Below are positions 1 through 8,097 of a DNA stretch of 23,952 nt, one piece after another. Below the pieces are notes generated by a model. The model worked only from the letters and a program-made list of their open reading frames with translations, was not told the DNA's origin and did not search any database. The stretch's first letter is position 1. Each line of letters opens with the position of its first letter. The DNA comes from Botryllus schlosseri. Lineage: Eukaryota > Chordata > Ascidiacea > Stolidobranchia > Styelidae. The translations under genes were made by a program, and so were the position numbers. The DNA lies in assembly GCA_000444245.1 (NCBI GenBank), contig ATSW01005584.1, forward strand, positions 1 through 23,952, given 5' to 3'.

Positions 1-62
1 AATATAGACTGATCTAATTGTGACGATCATCCGTACAATAGAATCTCTACCAAGACCGTACA

Positions 63-881
63 ATGAATCATCAAGTACAAAATGGTGAAATGGTACTATA
101 TTTGAATCACAAGACTGTTATCATGAATGGACTCGCAAGCTCAGAATGTGATGTTAGCGGTAAGACATGCTCTTCTAGGAAAAGATCGCGGAAGCATGTG
201 TCGGGAAGCCAAAGAAAATTTTCCTGCGACTTTTGCGGTCTTGCTTTTCAAACGAAACAAAATTTGAAACGTCACATGATCATTCACACTAACGTGAAAG
301 AGTTTAAATGTGAAGTCTGTGGAAAGACTTTCGCCCTGAAGTGTTCCCTATCCAGGCACATGAACATTCACACAGACAACAAAGGCTACTTGTGTGATAT
401 TTGCGGTAAACTTTTTCCGTTCAAACATAATCTACATCGACACATGGACATCCACTCTGATCCTAAAAGATATGCCTGTGGGCTATGTAATATGGCCTTC
501 AGGGATAGGAGCAATCTGACCAGACACATAAAGATTCATGGTGTGCCTTATACATTTGTATGTCCGATATGTGGACTAGGTTTTACAAGAAACACTCGAT
601 TGCGACAGCACTTTTCAATGCACTTGAATGAAAAAAAGTTTCAATGTGAAATATGCGGAAAGGCCTTTTTGAGCAAAGAAAAAGTTACAGCACACATGAA
701 AGTACATGTCAGCGAGAATCTGGAATGTCCAGTGTGTGGATTTGGTGTTTCGAGTCAAATTAACCTGAGGAGTCACTTTATCATGCATGTGAATGAAAGG
801 AAGTTTCAATGTGATGTATGCGGAAAAGCATTCTTGAGAAAGGCAGAGGTTTCCAGCCATATGAAAATGCATTTCAAATAG
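63..881 (+). CDS. C2H2 zinc-finger protein, 8 intact fingers plus a degenerate first finger (272 aa)
   Basis: A probable nuclear DNA-binding protein made almost wholly of C2H2 fingers. Fingers with C-X2-C-X12-H-X3-H start at residues 55, 83, 111, 139, 167, 195, 222 and 250. A degenerate finger at about 29-49 has lost its second Cys and last His to Ser. Linkers such as TNVKEFK and LNEKKFQ depart from TGEKPY. No effector domain is visible in the 50-residue leader. The start is the first ATG, 62 nt into the window; by alignment with 20418 the splice acceptor lies 3 nt beyond the left edge. The gene is chimeric. Its 5' UTR and residues 1 to about 93 match the MNHQ type (12962, 20484). From finger 3 on, and into the 3' flank, it matches the MDRQ type (18371). 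DNA target and regulatory role cannot be read from the sequence. Confidence 0.9.
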   Translation: MNHQVQNGEMVLYLNHKTVIMNGLASSECDVSGKTCSSRKRSRKHVSGSQRKFSCDFCGLAFQTKQNLKRHMIIHTNVKEFKCEVCGKTFALKCSLSRHMNIHTDNKGYLCDICGKLFPFKHNLHRHMDIHSDPKRYACGLCNMAFRDRSNLTRHIKIHGVPYTFVCPICGLGFTRNTRLRQHFSMHLNEKKFQCEICGKAFLSKEKVTAHMKVHVSENLECPVCGFGVSSQINLRSHFIMHVNERKFQCDVCGKAFLRKAEVSSHMKMHFK

Positions 882-1405
882 TGCTACTCAAGTGGCGTGT
901 TCAATTCCATTCTTATTTGTCAGCCAGGAAATGGAAAGTAGACTGAAATATTCGAGTCATGGGCGAATCAAGGATGAAGAGGGAACATTGTAAAATTTCA
1001 ATGGGGATCACTTGTTCGTGTATTTAGGCATGATACATGACACACTCAAATGACGTCAGCGTGTCGAAATCGAGGTTGCGCATTTCTGTAAATTTAATGA
1101 AAACGGAATTCACTCAACACCGCCATGTAGTAGAAGTCACCAGAAACAAATAGTGGCGTTTCAACAGACTGAAGAACATGATCATGCAGTTTCAATAGTA
1201 TTACACTACCTACACTGCCGTGAAGTTAGAAATACAAAGTTATAACTAAGCTGTCGATCAATCTCTTTACTTAAGGTTGACTACGACTATAAACTTTGCT
1301 AGTTGGGTTACTACAAAAACAGTGTTTCATATACTTTCATTTGAGTACCAATTACTGTGTTTTCACCTCTGATAGCTATATACGAATAAGTTATTACATG
1401 GATTA

Positions 1406-1506
1406 ACCAGTGATAATGCCTAACCAGATTTACCGATTGCACACGGTTTTGTCAATTTTGATTTTGTCGAATCGCTTCGAGTGTTTGATTTGATGTCTGC
1501 AGACCA
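1406..1506 (+). repeat. Intergenic repeat copy 1 (about 100 bp)
   Basis: First of 14 copies of a diverged sequence found only between the genes. Shared blocks are ACCAGTGATAAWACC, AACCAGGTT, TGCATRCACA, then after about 30 variable AT-rich bases TTGATGYRATRTCTGCAGACC. This copy ends with GATGTCTGCAGACCA. It sits 48 bp before the hAT-like end at 1555, as copy 11 sits before the element at 20053. Confidence 0.7.
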
Positions 1507-1554
1507 TATAGCCAAGATAGTCCATTCGCCTTTGAAACCCTCCATGTTTTAAAC

Positions 1555-1604
1555 CAGGGGTCACCAACACGCGGCCCAAGGTCATATTTTGCGGCCCACG
1601 ACGT
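1555..1604 (+). mobile_element. hAT-like element terminus (fragment)
   Basis: The sequence begins CAGGGGTCACCAACACGCGG and is followed by a second GCGGCCCA, the typical look of a hAT-superfamily terminal repeat. It starts directly after TTTTAAAC (1547-1554). No matching inverted end or second TTTTAAAC is seen downstream, so only one end survives or its extent is hidden. There is no transposase frame. Confidence 0.55.
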
Positions 1605-1836
1605 AATTTGAGAATTCAGAAGAAAGATGAGAAAACCATTTTGAAATGCAGTTTCAAGTATTGTTGTTGTTGTTTCGAAATAAGCTATTCTCGTGTGCCC
1701 AACATCACTATTCGTCACTAGCTAAGACGACTGTGGAGATGGCAACAGCATTCCATCGAGGAAAAATAATCTGCTGAAATGAATAGGCTGGGCATATTGC
1801 CTGCCCAGACCGAGACGTCTATAAAACGGCATACAG

Positions 1837-1890
1837 CAGTGGTTCACTGGGGGGCGCGCCCCTCTTGTGGGGGCATGATAGCATCTGAAG
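1837..1890 (+). mobile_element. hAT-like element terminus (fragment)
   Basis: It begins CAGTGGTTCACTGGGGGGCG and continues with a short GC-rich self-complementary stretch. This resembles widespread CAGTGGTTC-type hAT termini. No opposite end was found before the paralogous spacer resumes near 2054. It may be a truncated insertion next to the one at 1555. Confidence 0.45.
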
Positions 1891-2398
1891 ACGGCCTGAA
1901 GCTGAAACTGAAATCAATTGCATATTGAAGTTGCGTAGCTCCCATCCCAAATCTCTTCACTAGGAGAAAAGTTGGCAAAATGAATTAGAAATATCCATGT
2001 ACTTTATATTGATAGGCTGTTATCTGTTTGTGTGTAAACACTTATGTCTTTCTGTAGATTACGCAAGAGAAATTTGATGAGAAAATGTAGATGTCCGAGG
2101 TGTGACTTGCCAATTATGGCACGACAATACCGCTAAGGCTTGTGTACGAAGAACTCTCCATTGCAACTGTGACGTCATCGAGCGGTTGTCGGACTGTCTC
2201 TTGGAAAAGGGATATAGAGAGAAAAGTATTATTGATCATCTCGCTGAATAGAATATCAAACACTTGAAAATGGATTTTGTTATCTCTACGCTTGAACACT
2301 TCGCAGAAATGCAGCATTGTTATAACTTGATAGATTTGGCTGCTAGGTTTTGGCACAATGTGTGGGTCTATGAATTGAAACTTCCATTGTATGTGTCA

Positions 2399-2488
2399 AC
2401 CAGTGATAATACGTTGCCAGGTTTTCTCCATGCATACTATTTTCTAAAATTGAATCGTCTTGCTAGTTTGATGCGATGTCTGCATACC
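2399..2488 (+). repeat. Intergenic repeat copy 2
   Basis: It reads ACCAGTGATAATACG and ends GATGTCTGCATACC. It lies 386 bp upstream of the ATG at 2785 and marks the left edge of the first 3.5-kb unit. Confidence 0.65.
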
Positions 2489-2716
2489 GAATTCGTGATA
2501 ATGTGGGTGGGCCATTTTCCTTTAAGCCCTTCCAAGTTTTGGGTGAAGCCTTATCGTGTTTTGAAAGCGGCAGGTGTAATCGGAATGAAAATCATCACTC
2601 GGCTAGAAATCCTAGTACTTCTATAGTGTTCAAATGAGAATGTGTGATGACTTGATTGACGGACGCCACTCATAGAAATGTTTTGTTGCTGAATTAAATA
2701 TCACAGTCATTCATTT

Positions 2717-2734
2717 TCTATTGTGTTCTCGCAG
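2717..2734 (+). other. Splice acceptor upstream of the 2785 gene
   Basis: The tract TCTATTGTGTTCTCGCAG ends 50 nt before the ATG. The 50-nt spacing is shared with the 6313 and 9772 genes. No matching donor exon was identified. Confidence 0.6.
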
Positions 2735-2784
2735 ATAAATGTAAAGATAATTGATAACGATAGAATCAGTAAAAGCAAAGTACC

Positions 2785-3711
2785 ATGAAGCATCAAGTTC
2801 AAAATAGAGACTTGGAATCTTATGCGAATTGTCAGACCGTTATTGGAAGTGGCCATGTAAGTTTGGACTACGATGTCTGCGGCAAAATGTATTCGACTGT
2901 CCAAGGACTGCAGAAGCATGTGTCCAGACACCTAAGGAAGTATGCGTGTGACTTTTGCGGGCTTGCTTTATCATTCAAATGTCACTTGAAACGTCACAGG
3001 CTCATTCACGGAGACGTAAGAGAGTTTCAATGTGATATCTGTGGAAAGGCATTCACCCATAAGATCACTTTGACCAAGCATATGACCATTCACACCTACA
3101 CCAAGGACTTCTTGTGCGATATTTGCGGCAAACTCTTCAACCAGAAGATTACTTTGACCAGGCATATGACCGTTCACACCGGCACCAGGGACTTCTTGTG
3201 CGATATTTGCGGCAAACTCTTCACGCTGAAAAGTAATCTGTTTCAACACATGGATCGCCACACCGGTTTGAAAAAATATGCATGTGAGCTGTGTGATATG
3301 GCCTTTACATCAAAGGGTAATCTGTACGAGCATGCAAGGATTCATGGCGTGTCTAATACTGCCGCTGTCGCATCGAGTAAGAACATTGTATGTCCCATAT
3401 GTGGGCTAACTTTTGTGAGGAACTCCGGATTGAGACAGCACTTTCCACTGCACCTGGGTGAAAGGCAGTTTCAATGTGAAATATGCGGAAAGGCATTTTT
3501 GAGCAAAGATACAATTCGAGCACACATGAAAATACATGTCAGCGAAAATCTGGAATGTCCAGTATGCGGATTAGGTGTTTCGGGTCGAAGTACCTTGAGA
3601 AGTCACTTTATCATGCATTTGAATGAAAGGAAGTTTCCATGTGATGTATGCGGAAAGGCATTCTTGAGAAAGGCCCATGCTTCAAGACATATGAAAAAGC
3701 ATTTCAGATAG
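2785..3711 (+). CDS. C2H2 zinc-finger protein, 9 intact fingers plus one degenerate (308 aa)
   Basis: A probable nuclear DNA-binding protein. Intact fingers start at residues 55, 83, 111, 139, 167, 203, 231, 258 and 286. The first finger position (about 29-49) has Tyr for its first Cys, so it probably cannot bind zinc. The linker at residues 188-202 is 15 residues long, against 7 in the MNHQ and MDRQ genes. Fingers 3 and 4 arose by an 84-bp tandem duplication (residues 91-118 and 119-146, 8 base differences), so this gene has one more finger than its neighbour at 6313. Start chosen at ATG 2785 in context TACCATGAAG, the first ATG after the acceptor that opens the long frame. No effector domain is seen. 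Confidence 0.92.
   Translation: MKHQVQNRDLESYANCQTVIGSGHVSLDYDVCGKMYSTVQGLQKHVSRHLRKYACDFCGLALSFKCHLKRHRLIHGDVREFQCDICGKAFTHKITLTKHMTIHTYTKDFLCDICGKLFNQKITLTRHMTVHTGTRDFLCDICGKLFTLKSNLFQHMDRHTGLKKYACELCDMAFTSKGNLYEHARIHGVSNTAAVASSKNIVCPICGLTFVRNSGLRQHFPLHLGERQFQCEICGKAFLSKDTIRAHMKIHVSENLECPVCGLGVSGRSTLRSHFIMHLNERKFPCDVCGKAFLRKAHASRHMKKHFR
3055..3222 (+). repeat. 84-bp tandem duplication of one zinc-finger unit
   Basis: Two direct copies, 3055-3138 and 3139-3222, differ at 8 of 84 bases by eye. Each encodes the end of one finger, the linker and the start of the next. Seven of the 28 residues differ, including helix position 6 (K/R) and three linker positions. Confidence 0.85.
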
Positions 3712-4659
3712 TGCTACTTGAGTGGCGTGTCATTTTCTATTTTCATTTGTCAGTCGTGGTCATGGGTCAGTCGTGGAATGGAAATAGTCTGAAACATTCG
3801 AGTCAATGGCGAGGCAAGCATAAAGAAGGAACATAAAAAAAAATTAGGTAGGGATTACTTTTTCAGGTCTGTTGACAAAAAGTTGCGCACTCCTGTAAAT
3901 TTACTGGAAACGTAATTCGTTCAACACTGCCGTGAAGTTACAAATGCAAAAGACAAATTGTGGCGTATGAAGTGACTGAAGAACAAGAGAAGAGAAACAT
4001 GATCCTGCAGTCTCAATGTTATTGCACTGCCTACGTCTGGTGTGCACTCGGCAGAGCCAAAAAGGTTTGTCAGATGCTTTGAAGTCTTGAAGAAAAATGA
4101 AATCATTACAAGATTTGAAAGTGTAGGACTTGTTCAAACCTCCTGTTACTGTTAAAGTGGTTAATGAAATACAAGTACACGAGAATGGACAAGTAAAGAA
4201 CAGAATTATCAAAACCAATTTGTTGGTTATATGTACCGGCATTACATATTGGCAGGCGGTATCATGTACTCACGTAAACTTGACATGGTAAAAGCCGATG
4301 ACATTTTTGTTGTATAGATTACGCAAGAAGAATTTGATGAAAAAATTAAGATGTCCTATGTATGATTGGCCGATAATGGCACAACAATACAGCTGCAGGC
4401 CTGCTTATGTAGAACTCTCCAGTGCAGTTGTAACGCCATTGAATGGTTTTCGGACTGTTGCTTGAAAAGTGGATCAGAGAGAAAGGGTCATTGATGGTAT
4501 CACCGAACAGAATATCGGACGTTTGAACACTTCACATAAATGCAGCATTGGTGCAACTTGACCGTTTTGGCTGCTAGGTTGTGGTACAATGAGATGAAAA
4601 GGTGGAGATGTTATAAGACAAACTACGCTACTCTCCTGCAAAGTTGTGGTGATTGATAG
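3712..4659. other. Intergenic spacer downstream of the 2785 gene
   Basis: Near-identical to 7155-8097. It contains short direct similarity to the 3' flanks of the other genes (for example TTCGAGTCA after each stop). From 4320 it holds a stretch shared with 2054-2360. No credible gene or AATAAA is seen. Bases 4645-4654 (TGTGGTGATT) repeat the first 10 bases of the LTR at 5685, so the retroelement fossil may begin there, just left of the hAT-like element. Confidence 0.5.
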
Positions 4660-5201
4660 CAGGGTTGTAATGACTCGAGTCACGATTTTTTGGTGACTCG
4701 ATCTGACTCGAGTAATTTTTCAAATGCGTAAAATGACTAGACTCTACAATCAATGTATTGATTTGAGTGATTGTGCATGACTTGAAGCAAATCATATGAC
4801 TCGAGAGTAAGACGGCTAGAACAAACATTTCGTTGTAACTTCGAAGAATAGTAAAGTCACCACAGTATTGCTATTTCGTGTATCTGGCCTGGTACTTGCA
4901 AAATAGGGCCAGAAACTGTTAGGACTGAGGGAAATTACGATATTATGAATGCGAGCCATTCTATATCACTCGAGCAGAGAAAAAAGTGGGTTGAACCGGA
5001 TTGAACTCAAAACTGCACAGTGAACACAATGACTCGGACTAGAGTCACACCACAATGACCCGGACTCTACCCTCTACTAGCAAACTTGGACCCGGACTTG
5101 ATTCGGTGGTGAATTGAAAATGACTCGACCTGACTCGAGTCGAAACTTTAAAAGTAACATCGTTATGTGACTCGGAACCTTGTGACTTGGCTACAACCCT
5201 G
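4660..5201. mobile_element. Non-autonomous hAT-like element with TGACTCG subterminal repeats, copy 1
   Basis: The ends are CAGGGTTGTA and TACAACCCTG, perfect 10-bp inverted termini. TGACTCG or its extended form CTCGAGTC recurs many times within about 150 bp of both ends, as transposase-binding subterminal motifs do in hAT elements. Flanking octamers ATTGATAG and ATGGACAC match at 5 of 8 positions, a possible decayed target duplication. The 542 bp hold no transposase frame, so the element depended on one supplied in trans. Confidence 0.75.
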
Positions 5202-5873
5202 ATGGACACCACATGGAAGTTTTTTAGCTTTCCCAGACGCTCGATGATTGGACCCTCGATTACTGATTGTTTACTTTCCACGGACTCCGTACTGTTGCGA
5301 AGTTTTAATCGATCTTCGAAGCTGAACCTCTTTGCGACCCGGTCGAACTGCTTCATGTGAATCCTAAGTATGCGCTAATAGGCCACGAAAGTGGAAGTGA
5401 GTCCACTGTGTACGTGAGAGACTTGGCTCCAAACCCGACCACCATCGATGTGGTGAACCCGGAAGCAAGAGCCGATAAGTCATCAAAGACTGAATTCATT
5501 CTGACATCGAATGATTGTGCCGAGCCGTCGGCTGACAGAGAGCACGAGACTGAGACTTCTCTAATGGAAGACAATTCATCGTATTCGCCAATGCCGCGCA
5601 GATCGTTTAGAGTTAGAAAGTGATGAAATGATTTTGATGTGATGATGTGTCAAATTTGTATTCAATTTCAATTGGTGGGAGAGATGTGGTGATTTGTATA
5701 AGTCTTTTGTATTCAAGCAATCGTGCATCATGCAATCATTGCTTTTCTATTCGTTAGTTAGTTTCCTCTGTTACTTAAGACGCGACTGTTACAGTTACTG
5801 TTGTATTTCACGCTGAGTTTTGAGTTAGTAAAAGCCAACGAAACAAGAGTCTTCTGTTTACTGGTACGACACA
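5202..5873 (+). mobile_element. Ty3/gypsy-like retroelement fossil: pol 3' tail and 3' LTR, copy 1
   Basis: About 5330-5620 encodes a stretch resembling the C-terminal tail of a gypsy integrase, with NPKYALI, VRDLAPNPTT and a basic end RRSFRVRK. A purine-rich tract (5674-5684) then leads into a roughly 188-bp LTR beginning TGTGGTGATT at 5685 and ending near ACGACACA. The hexamer CAAAGT occurs at 4639-4644 and 5876-5881 and may be its target duplication, with the hAT-like element nested in its left part. Only a fragment of the element remains and it is clearly broken. It predates the 3.5-kb duplication. Confidence 0.65.
5685..5873 (+). repeat. LTR of the gypsy-like fossil, copy 1
   Basis: It begins TGTGGTGATT directly after a purine-rich tract and ends with ACGACACA, giving TGTG/CACA ends. 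It is repeated at 9132-9322. Confidence 0.6.
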
Positions 5874-5924
5874 TCCAAAGTTACGATGTGTGTATATTCA
5901 TTGAAAATTCCATTGCATGTGTGA

Positions 5925-6014
5925 ACCAGTGATAATACCTCACCAGGTTTTATGGATGCATACTGTTTTATAACATTGAATTACTTTGCATGTTTGATGT
6001 GATGTCTGCATACC
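5925..6014 (+). repeat. Intergenic repeat copy 3
   Basis: It reads ACCAGTGATAATACC and CACCAGGTT and ends GATGTCTGCATACC. It lies 388 bp upstream of the ATG at 6313. Confidence 0.7.
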
Positions 6015-6244
6015 AAAGCCGTTATAATGCAGGTGAGGCGATTTGCCTTTGTGAGCTTCCAAGTTTTGGGTTGAGCCGTATCGTGTTTTGAAAGCGACAG
6101 GTGTAATCGGAATGAAAATCATCACTCGGCTAGAAATTCTTGTACTTCTATTCGTGTTCAATTAAGAATATGCGATGACTTGATTTACGGATGCCACTCA
6201 TGGAAATGTTTTGTTGCTGAATTAAATATCACAGTCATTTATTT

Positions 6245-6262
6245 TCTATTGTATTCTCGCAG
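6245..6262 (+). other. Splice acceptor upstream of the 6313 gene
   Basis: A pyrimidine-rich tract ends TATTCTCGCAG, 50 nt before the ATG. Confidence 0.6.
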
Positions 6263-6312
6263 ATAAATGTAAGGATAATTGATAACGATAGAATCTGTAA
6301 AAGCAAAGTACC

Positions 6313-7154
6313 ATGGAGCATCAAGTTCAAAATAGAGACTTGGAATCTTATGCGAATTGTCAGACCGTTATTGGAAGTGGCCATGTAAGTTTGGACTACG
6401 ATGTCTGCAGCAAAATGTATTCGACTGTCCAAGGACTGCAGAAGCATGTGTCCAGACACCGACGAAAGTATGCGTGTGACTTTTGCGGGCTTGCTTTATC
6501 ATTCAAATTTGACTTGAAACGTCACATGCTCATTCACGGAGACGTACGAGAGTTTAAATGTGATGTCTGTGGAAAGGCATTCACCCGGAAGACTACTTTG
6601 ACCAGGCATATGAACATTCACACCGACACCAAAGACTTTTTGTGCGATATTTGCGGCAAACTCTTCGCGCTGAAACATCATCTCTTTCACCACATGGATC
6701 TCCACACCGGTTTAAAAAATGTGCATGTGAGCTGTGTGATATGGTCTTTACATCGAGGAGTACTCTGTACAAGCATGCAAGGATTCATGGCATGTCTAAT
6801 ACTTCCGCTGTCGCATCGAGTAAGAATATTGTATGTCCCATATGTGGGCTAACTTTTGCGTGGAACTCCGGATTGAGACAGCACCTTCCACTGCACCTGG
6901 GTGAACGGCAGTTTCTATGTGAAATATGCGGAAAGGAATTTTTGAGCAAAGATACCATTCGAGCACACATGAAAATACATTTCAGCGAAAATCTGGAATG
7001 TCCAGTATGCGGATTAAGTGTTTCGAGTCGAAGTAACTTGAGAAGTCACTTTATCATGCATTTGAATGAAAGGAAGTTTCCATGTGATGTATGCGGAAAG
7101 GCATTCTTGAGAAAGGCCAATGCTTCCAGCCATATGAAAAAGCATTTCAGATAG
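6313..7154 (+). pseudogene. C2H2 zinc-finger gene with one frameshift (9 finger positions)
   Basis: The paralogue of the 2785 gene one unit downstream. Residues 1-136 read normally: a degenerate first finger with Tyr for Cys, then fingers at residues 55, 83 and 111. At an A run (6714-6719) one base is missing relative to 2785 (TTTGAAAAAATAT there, TTTAAAAAATGTG here), so the original frame runs on to a stop at 6852 while the remaining five fingers continue in another frame to 7154. All five downstream fingers keep their zinc ligands, so the lesion is young or an assembly or sequencing error in a homopolymer. If real, the product would be a 179-residue protein with three working fingers. The extra 84-bp finger of the 2785 gene is absent. 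Confidence 0.85.
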
Positions 7155-8097
7155 TTCTACTTGAGTGGCGTGTCATTTTCTATTTTCATTTGTCAGTCGT
7201 GGTCATGGGTCAGTCTTGCAATGGAAATAGTCTGAAACATTCGAGTCAATGGCGAGGCAAGCATAAAGAAGGAACATCAAAAAATAAATGGATAGGGATT
7301 ACTTTTTCAGATCTGTTGACAAAAAGTTGCGCACTCCTGCAAATTTACTGGAAACGGAATTCGTTCAACACTGCCGTGAAGTTACAAATGCAAAAGACAA
7401 ATTGTGGCGTATGAAGTGACTGAAGAACAAGAGAAGAGAAACATGATCCTGCAGTCTCAATGTTATTGCACTGCCTACGTCTGGTGTGCACTCGGCAGAG
7501 CCAAAAAGGTTTGTCAGATGCTTTGAAGTCTTGAAGAAAAATGAAATCATTACAAGATTTGAAAGTGTAGGACTTGTTCAAACCTCCTGTTACTGGTAAA
7601 GTGGTTAATGAAATACAAGTAGACGAGAATGGACAAGTAAACAGCAGAATTATCAAAACCAATTAGTTGGTTATATGTACCGGCATTACATATTGGCAGG
7701 CGGTATCATGTACTCACGTAAACTTGACATGGTAAAAGCCGATGACATTTTTGTTGTATAGATTACGCAAGAGGAATTTGATGAAAAAATTTCCTATGTG
7801 TGATTGGCCGATGATGGCACGACAATACAGCTGCAGGCCTGCTTACATAGAACTCTCCAGTGCAATTGTAACGCCATAGAATGGTTTTCGGACTGTCGCT
7901 TGAAAAGTGGATTAGAGAGAAAGGGTCATCGATGGTATCACCGAACAGAATATCGGACGCTTGAACATTTCACATCTATGCAGCATTGGTTCAACTTGAC
8001 CGTTTTGGCTGCTAGGTTGTGGTACAATGAGATGAAGAGGTGGAGATATTATAAGACAAACTACGCTACTCTCCTGCAAAGTTGTGGTGATTGATAG
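7155..8097. other. Intergenic spacer downstream of the 6313 gene
   Basis: Near-identical copy of 3712-4659. It contains AATAAA at 7283-7288, 129 nt past the stop, where the other copy has only an A run. Open frames here (for example 7804-8094) are not conserved in the paralogous spacer and I do not call them. Confidence 0.5.
7283..7288 (+). terminator. Candidate poly(A) signal AATAAA
   Basis: The hexamer lies 129 nt after the last finger of the 6313 gene. It is not conserved in the 2785 unit, so its use is uncertain. Confidence 0.25.

Larger units (their letters stand above)
882..2784. other. Intergenic spacer, composite of two spacer types
   Basis: From 882 to 1554 the spacer matches 19184-20052 (downstream of the 18371 gene), but lacks about 200 bp present at 19703-19903. 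That loss fits recombination between two copies of the 100-bp intergenic repeat. From 1555 to about 2050 it holds two hAT-like ends and unmatched sequence, including a TATAAAA at 1820-1826 with nothing else promoter-like around it. From about 2054 it matches 4320-4591, then passes directly into the upstream module of the 2785 gene. This copy therefore lacks the transposon cargo found at 4592-5888. I see no gene here. Confidence 0.6.
2399..5924 (+). repeat. 3.5-kb tandem unit, copy 1
   Basis: This unit holds an intergenic repeat, a zinc-finger gene, a spacer, a TGACTCG-rich hAT-like element and a gypsy-like fossil with LTR. It is followed head-to-tail by a second copy at 5925-9373 that is mostly above 95% identical by eye. 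Gene-to-gene period is 3528 bp (2785 to 6313). Both copies carry the same mobile elements, so those insertions predate the duplication. Confidence 0.75.
5874..6312. other. Upstream module of the 6313 gene
   Basis: Paralogous to 2361-2784 and 9323-9771. It includes the intergenic repeat, a conserved stretch GAAAATCATCACTCGGCTAG, an AATGAGAATGTGCGATGAC-like block shared in part with the 16071 upstream region, and the acceptor. It is a good candidate for the shared promoter and 5' leader of this subfamily, but no core promoter motif is compelling. Confidence 0.5.

Noticed and set aside
1452-1718. 88-codon reverse-strand frame containing AAKYDLGPRVGDPW
   Set aside because: This string is simply the translation of a hAT-like terminal repeat and is often mispredicted as protein. 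There is no transposase motif.
1820-1826. TATAAAA as a promoter
   Set aside because: It lies between two transposon ends, nearly 1 kb from the next ATG, and is not conserved upstream of the other genes.
2264-2626. 120-codon + strand open frame in the first spacer
   Set aside because: It spans the intergenic repeat and is not kept open in the paralogous spacers. It has no recognisable domain.
3055-3222. Evenly spaced repeats that might suggest a CRISPR-like array
   Set aside because: The period is 84 bp, coding and in frame with C2H2 fingers. It is a protein repeat in a eukaryotic gene.
2971-3261. Reverse-strand frames overlapping the zinc-finger genes (also 6499-6705, 9955-10161, 12380-12673, 16218-16625, 18878-19174)
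   Set aside because: They recur only because the sense-strand fingers recur, and have no features of their own.
5357-5623. 88-codon frame that might be taken as a host gene
   Set aside because: It resembles the tail of a gypsy integrase and is followed by a purine tract and LTR, so it is treated as part of a retroelement fossil.
7804-8094. 96-codon + strand open frame with a plausible ATG
   Set aside because: The near-identical sequence at 4350-4654 does not keep it as one frame, and the frame runs into a hAT-like element boundary.
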